From a virus: 46,180 nt of DNA. Under the pieces are notes generated by a model. That model worked only from the letters and a program-made list of their open reading frames with translations, was not told the origin of the DNA and did not search any database. The position numbers were made by a program, and so were the translations under genes. Position 1 is the first letter of the stretch; every line of letters begins with the position of its first letter. Location: IMG/VR virus record IMGVR_UViG_3300046450_002768, positions 1-46,180 of that record. The stretch is one strand, 5' to 3'. This document shows positions 8,394-16,698 of the stretch, in pieces.

Positions 8394-9166
8394 CGTTTTT
8401 TGCTAGTTCTTTTTCTGGGTTTTTTTCTGGTTCTTTTTTTTGCATGAGAGGTCATTTTCTTCATGGCTTCTGGTAGTTGGGACCTAATTTCGTCAACGAG
8501 TCGCAACTCAACGGCTTCATCTGCACTTATCCACCAATCTTTCCGATCCCAATTTCTTTTTATTTTTTGCTTAGTTAATTTAGATCGTGCTACAAAAATA
8601 TCTAAACACCGTTCCTCTATCCGTTTTACAAACTCCACTTCATCTTCAATTTCAAATGTTTTACCAAAAGCCCCAAAGGCTGCACGATGAATCATAATCC
8701 ATGCTTGGTGACCCGCCCATCGAGTATCTCCCGCCTGCAAAAGAATGCCAGCCATTGATGCAGCCATACCAAGCGTGCCGGTGGTTATGTGGTGACCCTT
8801 ACTTCTTAGGTCTTGAATAAAATCAAATAATTCAAACCCATCAATGATACTACCGCCGGGGCTTGAAAAAATAATTTCAATATCACATTTTGGATGAAGC
8901 CGTGACCATTGCGTGAGGTTTTTCATACACCCAGCCACAGAGGAACCGGTGACCTCCCCGCCAAATCGATATAAAAAATTTTTATCATCAGCAGCGTTAT
9001 CTCGGTCCATGGATCGCCGCAACGCCTCTGTATCCATCTGAGCTTGTTCGGCCTCAGCCTCGGCCTTGAGTGCTTCCGCTAAAATTTTTCGAGTTTCGGC
9101 TTCCGTTCTGGCTATTTCCGCCTTAATCTCTGCCTTACTTTTAGTATCTTTTTCTTCTGAACTCAT
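8390..9166 (-). CDS. clpP: ClpP-family serine protease (S14) with N-terminal coiled coil
   Basis: 258 residues. Residues 1-50 are an Ala/Glu/Lys-rich predicted coiled coil. The protease core follows: IIFSSPGGSIIDGFELFDFI, then TGTLGMAASMAGILLQAG carrying the catalytic Ser, IMIHRAA with the catalytic His, and WDRKDWWISADEAVELRLVDEI supplying the Asp. Length exceeds a standard ClpP (about 200) because of the coiled coil and a Lys/Arg-rich tail. Phage ClpP-like proteins serve either with a Clp ATPase or as prohead maturation proteases. No capsid gene is adjacent, while a tmRNA whose tag ends LAA is, so degradation is a reasonable alternative role. Confidence 0.85.
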   Translation of the reverse strand: MSSEEKDTKSKAEIKAEIARTEAETRKILAEALKAEAEAEQAQMDTEALRRSMDRDNAADDKNFLYRFGGEVTGSSVAGCMKNLTQWSRLHPKCDIEIIFSSPGGSIIDGFELFDFIQDLRSKGHHITTGTLGMAASMAGILLQAGDTRWAGHQAWIMIHRAAFGAFGKTFEIEDEVEFVKRIEERCLDIFVARSKLTKQKIKRNWDRKDWWISADEAVELRLVDEIRSQLPEAMKKMTSHAKKRTRKKPRKRTSKKR

Positions 9167-9175
9167 AACTTTGTA

Positions 9176-10729
9176 TTATTTCATTCCTTGCGGAAATGTT
9201 AACTTATCAGCATGGTTGACCGTCCAGCTAATTTCATGTGTAACCGCTCTAAATGTTCTTGCCGCACTGGGAAATCCGTTTCCAGATTTTTTTACACCAC
9301 CAAAAGCTAGGTGTGATTCTGCGGCAATTGATCCACCGTTCCAGTAAATCATCCCCGCGTCACATTCATCCCTCAAAATTCGAGCTTTACGGAAATCATT
9401 CGTAAGAACACCTACTGCAAGCCCGTAATCAGTATCATTATAAATATCAATGGCCTCTTCCAAGGTGTCAAAAGGGACAATGGCTACATGAGGGCCAAAA
9501 ACTTCCTCTCGTAAATAGGGGGCGTCCTTGCGCCATTCGCTTTTGTATACCATAGGAGTAGAATAGAAAGCCTCATTATCGCCTATGATATTGTACTCTG
9601 GCTTTAATAAAACCTCTGCTTCGGGGTCAGATTCTACCATCTGATTGTAAAGGACTATCTTGTCAAACCCCTGTTGGTTAATGATAGGCCCGTAATATAT
9701 ATCATCATTTGGCGTGATTTCGTCCCACACTATTCCGTCGGGACAGCCAGAGGTTCCCATATTAGAGGTAAAAGGATTCCCCGTTTTCAACTTAGAAGCT
9801 TCTTCGGCGAAGATGTGGGCAAATGTATCGTAAATTGTTCTTTGAACTAAAATACGACTTGAAGAAACACAGCGTTGTCCAGAAAGTTTGAAGGCGCTAG
9901 CAATTGTTGCTGGTATGGTTAAGCTATACTCCACGTCATCAAAAACAATACATGCAGATTTGCTACCTAATTCACATGAAGTAGTTTTATGCCAAGACTC
10001 TGCAGCAACTTTCCGAATATGCTGTCCGACATCGGCACTACCCGTAAAACAAATATGATCGACATCGCCACGAACCAAGAAGTCACCAGCACTACCATCA
10101 CCATGCACCAGATTAATGACTCCATGAGGGATGCCCGCGTCCACATAAATTTGGACAGCCATTTGAGTTGACATTGGGGCATCTTCACTTGGTTTTATTA
10201 CAATTGTATTTCCTTCTACTAATGCTGGGGCTGCGTTCCAAAACATCCCAATCGCCAAAGGAAAATTAAAAGGCGTTACAATAGCTATTACGCCCTTTGG
10301 CTTCCGTAGCATGTAGGAATCTTTATCTTCTACCTCGGAGGCTACGATTTCTCCGTGGGGATATCGCCCTGACCCAAACGCAAATTGAGCCATGTGTAGG
10401 GCCTCGTTGACCTCGGCAATGCTTTCGTTATAAGTCTTACCAGTCTCTAGAGAGATGACCTTCGCAAGTTTTTCTTTTCTTTCTTCTATTAATTTAGCCA
10501 CTTTATTCAAGTAGTCTGAGCGTACAAATCTGCTAACTTTTTTCCATTTTTTAAAAGCGTGCTGAGCGGAAAGGATGGCCTTGTGAACTGAGGCTTCATC
10601 ACTTAAGGGGAAGGTCCCCTGAACCTTCCCTGTTGAAGGGTTTATCTTGGTGTACAGTTTGCCGGGAACCTCCCATTTCCCATTAATATAATTGCGCCCC
10701 TCAAAGTTCTTCATGGTTTCGAGTCTCAT
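9176..10729 (-). CDS. NAD(P)-dependent aldehyde dehydrogenase
   Basis: 517 residues, full length for the ALDH superfamily. TPFNFPLAI (Asn about 155), FTGSADVGQHI, CELGSKSA (general-base Glu about 253) and SGQRCVSSSRI (catalytic Cys about 287) are all present, as is the EEVFGP motif. The GQRC-x2-SRI context and the C-terminal segment ending LTFPQGMK recall ALDH7-type/aminoadipate-semialdehyde dehydrogenases, though P5C or succinate-semialdehyde activity cannot be excluded. It oxidises an aldehyde to a carboxylate. ATG at 10729 overlaps glf by 4 nt. A lysine-dehydrogenase-like gene lies 1.9 kb downstream in the same transcription unit. Superfamily is certain, substrate inferred. Confidence 0.88.
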   Translation of the reverse strand: MRLETMKNFEGRNYINGKWEVPGKLYTKINPSTGKVQGTFPLSDEASVHKAILSAQHAFKKWKKVSRFVRSDYLNKVAKLIEERKEKLAKVISLETGKTYNESIAEVNEALHMAQFAFGSGRYPHGEIVASEVEDKDSYMLRKPKGVIAIVTPFNFPLAIGMFWNAAPALVEGNTIVIKPSEDAPMSTQMAVQIYVDAGIPHGVINLVHGDGSAGDFLVRGDVDHICFTGSADVGQHIRKVAAESWHKTTSCELGSKSACIVFDDVEYSLTIPATIASAFKLSGQRCVSSSRILVQRTIYDTFAHIFAEEASKLKTGNPFTSNMGTSGCPDGIVWDEITPNDDIYYGPIINQQGFDKIVLYNQMVESDPEAEVLLKPEYNIIGDNEAFYSTPMVYKSEWRKDAPYLREEVFGPHVAIVPFDTLEEAIDIYNDTDYGLAVGVLTNDFRKARILRDECDAGMIYWNGGSIAAESHLAFGGVKKSGNGFPSAARTFRAVTHEISWTVNHADKLTFPQGMK

Positions 10730-11703
10730 ATTTTTTTAAGTTTTTGCATCGTTTGTGCAATGGCTGTGTCCATGTCGAGGTATTTATAGGTCGCAAGTCT
10801 ACCTGTAAATATAACATTTTTTTGATGATGAGCAAGCTTTTTGTATTTTTTATAGAGCTTAACGTTGGCCCCGAACTGTTTGGGGTAAAACGGAACATTT
10901 TGTTTGGTGTGTTCGCACGGATACTCCTTGGAAATAACAGTGTTTTCAGTCTTTTGGGAGTGCCAGTGGGAGTGATCAACACTTCTGGTCCAAGATTTTT
11001 TATTACATTCATTTAATTGGAATATGTCGGGGCGGCGACGTGCTGTTTCAAATTGAATAAACAAAGAGCGGTATTCAAGAGCTCCATAACAATAGTCAAA
11101 GTATTCGTCTATTTTCCCTGTATAAACTAATAAATCAAATTTTTGTTTACGCCATTCCTCAGCAAAGCAATTGAGGTTTACCTTTATGTTGTTTAAAATA
11201 TTTTCAAACATGACCGTATAACCGTTTTCAGGAATTCCTTGGTATTTATCGATGTGAAAACACAAACTCGGGTGGTCTCGTAATTTAGGAACGCGATTCG
11301 TGATTGATGGGGGAAGCTTTTCCCACGGGACACCCCACATTTTTTCACTGTAATCTTTGAAGATTAAATTTATGATTTCTTCGGATGTTTTGTGGCCGAT
11401 TATTTTTTGAGCTGCAGGGCCATAAGGTATCGGTATTACACCTTCAGAAGTATTAGCTTTTACCTGCAAGCAAACATTGTTAAATTTTGTATATCGATTA
11501 AGAAATTCCCAAACTTCTTCATTGTTTGTGTGAAAGCCGTGCGGTCCATATTGGTGAACCATTACCCCTTCTATTTTTTTATCATAACAATTTCCAGCTA
11601 TATGGGGTCTTTGTTCAAATATCTCTACATCATACCCATTTTCTTGCAACAGGGTTGCTGCTACGGCTCCCGAAAGACCGCCCCCAACAACGATTGCTTT
11701 CAT
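10726..11703 (-). CDS. glf: UDP-galactopyranose mutase
   Basis: 325 residues. FAD-binding VVGGGLSGAVAATLL (residues 5-19), EIFEQRPHIAGNCYD (about 28-42) and YGPHGFHTNNEEVWEFL (about 53-69) are signature Glf segments. VIPIPYGPAAQ and the C-terminal FTGRLATYKYLDMDTAIAQ complete the pattern. The enzyme interconverts UDP-galactopyranose and UDP-galactofuranose with reduced FAD. It is somewhat shorter than typical Glf (about 370-390), missing part of the middle, but the core motifs are intact. In a phage glycan operon it would supply Galf to one of the local glycosyltransferases. Confidence 0.9.
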   Translation of the reverse strand: MKAIVVGGGLSGAVAATLLQENGYDVEIFEQRPHIAGNCYDKKIEGVMVHQYGPHGFHTNNEEVWEFLNRYTKFNNVCLQVKANTSEGVIPIPYGPAAQKIIGHKTSEEIINLIFKDYSEKMWGVPWEKLPPSITNRVPKLRDHPSLCFHIDKYQGIPENGYTVMFENILNNIKVNLNCFAEEWRKQKFDLLVYTGKIDEYFDYCYGALEYRSLFIQFETARRRPDIFQLNECNKKSWTRSVDHSHWHSQKTENTVISKEYPCEHTKQNVPFYPKQFGANVKLYKKYKKLAHHQKNVIFTGRLATYKYLDMDTAIAQTMQKLKKI

Positions 11704-11705
11704 TA

Positions 11706-12515
11706 TTAAACCAAGTATCCTTTTTCTTTAAGATTATAAACATCTTTTTCAAAATAGGGATAAGTAATGTGGTTGTGGATAAGGGCTCTGGTCGGGGCGT
11801 TGTTTATTTTTTCTTCAGTCCATGGCCAAGGGTCTACGGGGTATTTTGCTTCAATTAATTTTATTGATAAATTTTCATTATCGTTAGCCTTATTATCCCA
11901 TACATCATCTAATTTTCGAACGTCGGGGTCTACCAGCCACCCCCGCGACTTGTTCATGTCATCAGGAAACAATGGGTTAAGTATGCGAGAATGCATAGAA
12001 TCCTGTATGGTACTCGAGTTCTTATTGTGCATTACGCATCGCCACAAATAATCAGCAGCTTGCCGTGAAATTCCACAGAATCTCTCATCCCACAAGCCTA
12101 CGTGCCTTACTGCTTCGGGAAGATAAGAGTGAAACTGATCGCCGTGTCCGTTTTGGACAAAGGAATATTTTTTATGAATCTCCTCTAGCTTTGAAGCCCA
12201 GTCAGGCCTGAATAATGAATCATCTTGACTACAAACAACCACATCACAATGGGGGTTAATTAGGGATCCAAATCCATTAATAAGTGCTTGATTCCAGTTT
12301 CGCGAAAGGTGGCCAGAAGACCAGTCAGGTCTCAGTCCGTTGTGTAAAATATTAACCTTATGTTCAAATTTGGAGTCAAGTCTAATATCTGAATGATTAT
12401 TTATGATATTAATTTCATAATCATATTTAGTCAAATCACTATTAATTAAAGAGTTTAAAGTGGGGTTGAGTCTTCGGTGGCCTTGATAAGTAACAATATA
12501 TACTTTAATTTTCAT
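11706..12515 (-). CDS. Putative family 2-like glycosyltransferase
   Basis: 269 residues from ATG at 12515; an in-frame GTG at 12533 lies inside the SDR gene and is less likely. The N-terminus MKIKVYIVTYQGHRRLNPTL with YEINIINNHS resembles a GT-A glycosyltransferase opening, and DVVVCSQDDSLFRPDWASKL gives the acidic donor-binding motif (about residue 93). GLWDERFCGISRQAADYLWR sits where GT2 enzymes have the W-D/E acceptor site. No membrane helices. It lies between the SDR and glf, so it may transfer the product of either pathway. Donor and acceptor are unknown. Confidence 0.65.
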   Translation of the reverse strand: MKIKVYIVTYQGHRRLNPTLNSLINSDLTKYDYEINIINNHSDIRLDSKFEHKVNILHNGLRPDWSSGHLSRNWNQALINGFGSLINPHCDVVVCSQDDSLFRPDWASKLEEIHKKYSFVQNGHGDQFHSYLPEAVRHVGLWDERFCGISRQAADYLWRCVMHNKNSSTIQDSMHSRILNPLFPDDMNKSRGWLVDPDVRKLDDVWDNKANDNENLSIKLIEAKYPVDPWPWTEEKINNAPTRALIHNHITYPYFEKDVYNLKEKGYLV

Positions 12516-12519
12516 AATT

Positions 12520-13188
12520 TTAATGGATTTCACTATCAGGAAATACGGTTAATTCTTTAAACACAATGCGGCTAGGAGAGTCCATTATGAAGTTTAAAAT
12601 ACGAACTATATCTTCAGGGGTAAGGAGTCGGCTTAAGTCTCCCTTGTAGGGGTTGTTAGGGCCCCATAAAGGGGTCTTAATGCCACCGGGGCATAAATTA
12701 GTAACCTGAACACCCTTTTCGACTAATTCTTGGTTTAAGGAGTCCATAAAGCCCGTTATTCCGTGTTTACTGGCTGAATAGGCAGCTTGGTTCTTTATGC
12801 CGTGTTTTCCTGAAACAGAGGAAATGTTGATGATTCTTCCGCTGCCCATTTTCCCTAAAGCCGCTCGGGTAACAAAAATAGTGCCTTTTAGGTTGGTGTC
12901 TATTATTTGCCCAATCATGTCTGTGCTTTGTTTTGTAAAAGGCATAGACTCGAAGATTGCAGCACAATTAATTAAACAATAAATATTTTCAATTCGGGAG
13001 AAGGCGGCACTAACATCTTTGGGGTTGGAAATATCTGCCTTTACAAATTTAAAGTTAGGCGATCGATATAGGTCTCCTAGGTTATTGTCGTTGCGTGAAA
13101 TTCCAAAAACATTATATTTTTTAGAAAAAAATTCGGCAGCAGCATAACCAACGCCACTGTTTACGCCTGTTATTACCAGATTATTCAT
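12520..13188 (-). CDS. Short-chain dehydrogenase/reductase
   Basis: 222 residues. ITGVNSGVGYAAAEFF (residues 5-20) is the TGxxxGxG cofactor motif, NCAA near 76 the structural NAG-like motif, ISSVSG near 125 carries the catalytic Ser and YSASKHG near 138 the Tyr-x3-Lys. NLCPGGIKTPLW is the usual post-catalytic segment. Classical SDRs reduce or oxidise a carbonyl/alcohol pair with NAD(P)H. It starts 4 nt inside the end of the sugar phosphate cyclase gene, so the two are translationally coupled. By analogy to cyclitol pathways it may reduce the valiolone-type ketone made by that enzyme. Confidence 0.88.
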   Translation of the reverse strand: MNNLVITGVNSGVGYAAAEFFSKKYNVFGISRNDNNLGDLYRSPNFKFVKADISNPKDVSAAFSRIENIYCLINCAAIFESMPFTKQSTDMIGQIIDTNLKGTIFVTRAALGKMGSGRIINISSVSGKHGIKNQAAYSASKHGITGFMDSLNQELVEKGVQVTNLCPGGIKTPLWGPNNPYKGDLSRLLTPEDIVRILNFIMDSPSRIVFKELTVFPDSEIH

Positions 13189-14312
13189 TCTGTAAATTTT
13201 TCAAAAACACCTACAACATCGTGCATTTCGGGGAGGGTGACATCATTAATGAAAACACAACTGCCTAAACGGTTTGGTATTGGAAGATTCTGGTTTCCGT
13301 TGCGATGTTTAGTTGTATCTAACAGGGACTCCCACAGCATTAAAACATTCTTAAAGTAGGGGTGGGTTACTGATAGGTTGCACATTTGGCACAGTTCAAT
13401 AATTCGGTTAAGAGATTCTTTGGAGAGCAACCCCCTATTGTAAGATAGGCAAGATGAGAAAATAATATCTAAGGTGACAGCTTGTCCGTGGGATAAAGAC
13501 GGAACAGTGCTATCTTTAAGGGAGTTCATTTCAACTAGAGGGCTAAAGGAATGCCCGAAGTCCACAACTCTTTCTAAGTTCTTTTCTAAAAGGTCTGGTT
13601 GTAACTCCTGTATCATATCGTGTATGGCATGCGAAATTATCTTATCAGCCGGTCCATCTACTAGAAATTTTTCTTTTATAACTTGAGGTGCATGAGTTTC
13701 TAACAGAGAAAGCAATTTAGTATTTTTAATAACTGCAATTTTTATTATCTCGCCCATTGCCTGATGTATTTCTTGGGGCGGTACTGTTTCGAGAAATGTC
13801 TTATCTAGGTAAACGCCTTGAGGGGCGTAATAGGTACCGAGTCTATTTCTTCTTCCGAAGTGGTTAATGGATGTTTTGACCCCGATGCTGGCATCCACAA
13901 TAGCCAAGAGAGTGGTGGGTACTTTTATGTACGGAACACTGCGGCGAAACAGGTTGGACGCAAACCCAACTATATCCAGCAGTACGCCACCACCCATACA
14001 GATAATCGGTTCGTTTCTTCTGAGAAGTCCAAAGTTTTCAATCGTGTTTAAAATAAACATTAAGGTTTCTATATCTTTTTTTTCTTCTGATATATCAATT
14101 GGAACTATTTTAGCCTCAATGTTGTTGTGTGAGAAATACAAGTGTATCTTTTTCCCAAAGTGAGAAAAAACCTCTGAATCAACAAACAGTAACCTTCGTG
14201 AGGAATCGCCCAATTCCAATAGGCTATTATTGTTGGGGTCTAGGATATTTTTTACGGTTTTAATTGTAAAGGAAACCGGTAAATTAGACTGAACTGTCCA
14301 TCCTGCACTCAT
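13185..14312 (-). CDS. Sugar phosphate cyclase, 2-epi-5-epi-valiolone synthase-like
   Basis: 375 residues with the dehydroquinate-synthase fold. MGGGVLLDIVGFASNLFRR (106-124), VPTTLLAIVDASIGVKT (131-147), NRLGTYYAP (156-164), GEIIK (187-191), DFGHSFSP (251-258) and SHGQAV (274-279) supply NAD and metal sites, with Glu188, His254 and His275 as likely ligands. The LLDIVGF, RNRLGTY and KHRNGNQNLPIP (335-346) versions match the 2-epi-5-epi-valiolone synthase branch (AcbC/ValA type), not DHQ synthase, which has GGGxxGDxxGF. Such enzymes cyclise sedoheptulose 7-phosphate to a C7 cyclitol. Desmethyl-4-deoxygadusol synthase is the close alternative. Flanking SDR, kinase and nucleotidyltransferase genes fit a cyclitol route. 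Confidence 0.82.
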   Translation of the reverse strand: MSAGWTVQSNLPVSFTIKTVKNILDPNNNSLLELGDSSRRLLFVDSEVFSHFGKKIHLYFSHNNIEAKIVPIDISEEKKDIETLMFILNTIENFGLLRRNEPIICMGGGVLLDIVGFASNLFRRSVPYIKVPTTLLAIVDASIGVKTSINHFGRRNRLGTYYAPQGVYLDKTFLETVPPQEIHQAMGEIIKIAVIKNTKLLSLLETHAPQVIKEKFLVDGPADKIISHAIHDMIQELQPDLLEKNLERVVDFGHSFSPLVEMNSLKDSTVPSLSHGQAVTLDIIFSSCLSYNRGLLSKESLNRIIELCQMCNLSVTHPYFKNVLMLWESLLDTTKHRNGNQNLPIPNRLGSCVFINDVTLPEMHDVVGVFEKFTE

Positions 14313-15286
14313 TCTTTTAAAAGGTCTCCCACTAGATAAGAGGCTAGATCATAAAATAAAAACATTTTATCTCGGTCCCCTTTCATCTTAAAGGGTAGCA
14401 TTCTGATGAATTGTGAAACTTCAAAGTATTTCACCATTTTAATTTCATCTTCGGATAATGTTTTTTTCATAAAATCCAAAAATAATATATTAAAATAACT
14501 TATTCCTAGTGGTATGGGAGGACCCTCTTTCCTGTCGTGCCACCGCTGACCATTGGACTCATTATATATTTCGTAATGGCTATTGCAAGACTGTAAAATC
14601 TGAGAATATTCATTATAAATGTTATCTATTATATTTTCCTCATAGGGGTCAATGAAAATAACTTTATTATCCTTCGGTGAATACAGGATGTTTTCTAGAG
14701 TTATGTTGCCATGAGTGTAGCATTCCGTGGTAGAAGTATAGTGAGTAAATCCATACTGACGATAATCCTGCAGGAGAGAGCTTAGGGATGGTATAAGCTT
14801 GCCGTGGAATTTAATAGTAGGGCGATTGTAGTAATTGGAAAATTCTTCATCAATAAAACAATCTTTAATTTTTTTTATTATTTCTTCCTCGTAATAAAGG
14901 TGAAGTGCCTCAGGGCACGAGGGTAGTTGTTTTGAGTGTACAATATTCATAGCCCTTATTATCAGGTTGAAAATTTTTTCTATTTCCTCCTTGTCGTCGC
15001 ACTGCATGAGGTATGACCAGCAATTGTGGTAATTAGCGTAATGTTCTAAATCAAAAAAAGCTCGGTCACCCTCTATGCCGTAACGTATAACCTTGGCGAA
15101 AATGGAAGGGAATAGGAGTTCATATCGTTGTAGCCTCTTAAGTTGGGAGTACCACCTTTGATAGCCATATTCCCTTTCTCTTCTTAAAGAAATCTCCTTT
15201 CTGACGAAGGTGCCGCCTGTCCCGCTTATGAGGTAGGTGCCGGCTAGGGAGCCACCTTTAAGTAGTGTTTTTGTGCTGTGAATCAT
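14309..15286 (-). CDS. APH/choline-kinase-fold phosphotransferase
   Basis: 325 residues. The key segment near 190-215 reads CYTHGNITLENILYSPKDNKVIFIDPYEEN: HGN-x4-N is the catalytic loop and IDP the metal-binding Asp motif of the aminoglycoside phosphotransferase/protein-kinase-like fold. The N-terminal GGSLAGTYLISGTGGTFVRKE resembles the nucleotide-binding loop with its conserved Lys. These kinases phosphorylate hydroxyls of small molecules or sugars. The catalytic residue is Asn where many have Asp, as HGN/HGD variants exist. The gene overlaps the nucleotidyltransferase upstream and the cyclase downstream, so a cyclitol or sugar is the most likely substrate. Confidence 0.7.
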   Translation of the reverse strand: MIHSTKTLLKGGSLAGTYLISGTGGTFVRKEISLRREREYGYQRWYSQLKRLQRYELLFPSIFAKVIRYGIEGDRAFFDLEHYANYHNCWSYLMQCDDKEEIEKIFNLIIRAMNIVHSKQLPSCPEALHLYYEEEIIKKIKDCFIDEEFSNYYNRPTIKFHGKLIPSLSSLLQDYRQYGFTHYTSTTECYTHGNITLENILYSPKDNKVIFIDPYEENIIDNIYNEYSQILQSCNSHYEIYNESNGQRWHDRKEGPPIPLGISYFNILFLDFMKKTLSEDEIKMVKYFEVSQFIRMLPFKMKGDRDKMFLFYDLASYLVGDLLKE

Positions 15287-16007
15287 GAATCTTTAAATCA
15301 AAAAACCCCATAGAGTTTATGTATTCTTGGGGCGTCCCCAGTACAAAGGTATCATTGCCCGTACTTGTGCTTGTTATTTTTACTTTCAGACCATCCTTGA
15401 TCATTTTCATTATAGAATTACTAATGTAGTAATTGTCTGAGTCACTTAAATAATCAAAAGCTAAATTTAAATCTTTGAAAAAATAGCACCCAGACGAGGC
15501 CATGTCAGAAACTAATTGCTTTTCTACGATTGTGGACACCGTGTCGCCATCGGTTAAAACATAACTATAGGCTTCATTGTTAGCAGAAAATACATCTATT
15601 ATACAATCGGAGTGTGTGAGTCTGTTTGAAATACTTTTAAAGTTTCTATTAAGAAGAATGGTATCAATGTTGTGCACTGTTAAGGGTTGTTCGAAAGACG
15701 TTTCCCCTTTTAAAAACTTCAACCCCTCTACAGCGGTAACAGACTGTCCTAGTGTGTCGTCAATAAAGGTAATGTGCTTCCGTGGAAAATTGAACTCTTC
15801 TAGCGTTCTGGAAATCTGAGAATGAAACCTCATGTCTTTCTTATTAGCCACAAGGATTACTTCATTAAACATATTTGTATCTCTAAAAGAAGATAAAATG
15901 TGATGAAGAATGGTTCGGTTAGATAAGGGGAGTAGGTACTTCGGAATTGCGTAGCTAAATTCTTTAAAGCGACTGTACTCCCCTGCCATTGTAAGCATTA
16001 ATACCAT
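15258..16007 (-). CDS. Sugar nucleotidyltransferase (NTP_transferase family)
   Basis: 249 residues from ATG at 16007, placed 1 nt after the upstream stop; a longer frame to 16100 reads into the sulfotransferase gene and lacks the fold. MLTMAGEYSRFKEFSYAIPKYLLPLSNRTILHHIL is a degenerate version of the LAAGxGxRxxPxTxxxPKxLLP signature, with the conserved Pro-Lys and a normal second half, but the glycine loop reads AGEYSRF. HNIDTILLNRNF is the metal-binding Asp region, and MASSGCYFFKD the later conserved strand. The family activates sugar 1-phosphates to NDP-sugars. The altered loop may mean changed nucleotide specificity. Position next to the kinase and cyclase suggests it activates a cyclitol phosphate. 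Confidence 0.72.
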   Translation of the reverse strand: MVLMLTMAGEYSRFKEFSYAIPKYLLPLSNRTILHHILSSFRDTNMFNEVILVANKKDMRFHSQISRTLEEFNFPRKHITFIDDTLGQSVTAVEGLKFLKGETSFEQPLTVHNIDTILLNRNFKSISNRLTHSDCIIDVFSANNEAYSYVLTDGDTVSTIVEKQLVSDMASSGCYFFKDLNLAFDYLSDSDNYYISNSIMKMIKDGLKVKITSTSTGNDTFVLGTPQEYINSMGFFDLKIHDSQHKNTT

Positions 16008-16008
16008 C

Positions 16009-16698
16009 TTATCCCCATGTATCAAATTTGAAGGGGTCTCCTTCGGCGTTTTCGTCTTCCTTGAACCACTTTGAGTTTTGTCCTTTGATGGGCCAATCAA
16101 GTTTGTCTAAGCCATTGAATTCTAGGTTTAAAAACTTTGATAATTGAGGTACAAACAGGTCTGGATCGGTTGTTATTTCTTCATAACTAAACATATACCA
16201 AGGGTACCCTGTCTGTGGAACATTCTCATAAAAGTAAGAAATCCCCCTTTTAACCATATGGAGGTGGGTGTCTAGAGAGTCTGGCGGCCCAAACCGGGAA
16301 TCTCCGTGTTGTTTATATTGCTTGATCCTTGATTTAGTTACTGCGATCCAACTACGGGTGATTCCTAGGAAAACGGGTAAGTAATTTCTCTTTTCTAAGG
16401 TTTCAATTATTGATGGAATATCTACCATTCTGTCGTTATGGGTGGCCCACTGTGGGCTTGCTAAATCAAAAAGCCCCGAGGGTAGTGACCATCTCACCAT
16501 AATCAAATCTTCACTTTCCTCAGGAAGAGACCCGTCCGTGACCTGCCCCTTAAGCCCGCAGCATTTTAGTAGTATCTCTGCCAATAGTTTGGTACCGCTT
16601 ATTTCTGGCCCCAGAACTATATAGGCTCGCCTTTTCTGTTCTAGCAGAGAGTGGGGTGTCTTGGGCAGCCCTTGTGTTATCAGTTCTGTGTTATCCAT
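16009..16698 (-). CDS. Sulfotransferase-like P-loop protein
   Basis: 229 residues. AYIVLGPEISGTKLLAEILLKC (about 25-46) is the 5'-phosphosulfate-binding loop in the form GxxxSGTxLL seen in sulfotransferases. FLGITRSWIAVTKSRIKQY (about 114-132) gives the Arg and Ser positions of the 3'-phosphate-binding site, and WYMFSYEEITTDPDLFVPQLSKFL matches the sulfotransferase YExL-type C-terminal motif. It would transfer sulfate from PAPS to a hydroxyl of a glycan. No PAPS-synthesis gene is in the window, so the host must provide the donor. A second sulfotransferase is at 44406-45116. Confidence 0.65.
   Translation of the reverse strand: MDNTELITQGLPKTPHSLLEQKRRAYIVLGPEISGTKLLAEILLKCCGLKGQVTDGSLPEESEDLIMVRWSLPSGLFDLASPQWATHNDRMVDIPSIIETLEKRNYLPVFLGITRSWIAVTKSRIKQYKQHGDSRFGPPDSLDTHLHMVKRGISYFYENVPQTGYPWYMFSYEEITTDPDLFVPQLSKFLNLEFNGLDKLDWPIKGQNSKWFKEDENAEGDPFKFDTWG

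Noticed and set aside
16008-16100. Longer N-terminus for the nucleotidyltransferase
   Set aside because: It lies inside the sulfotransferase gene, has no fold homology, and an ATG at 16007 sits right at the conserved start.
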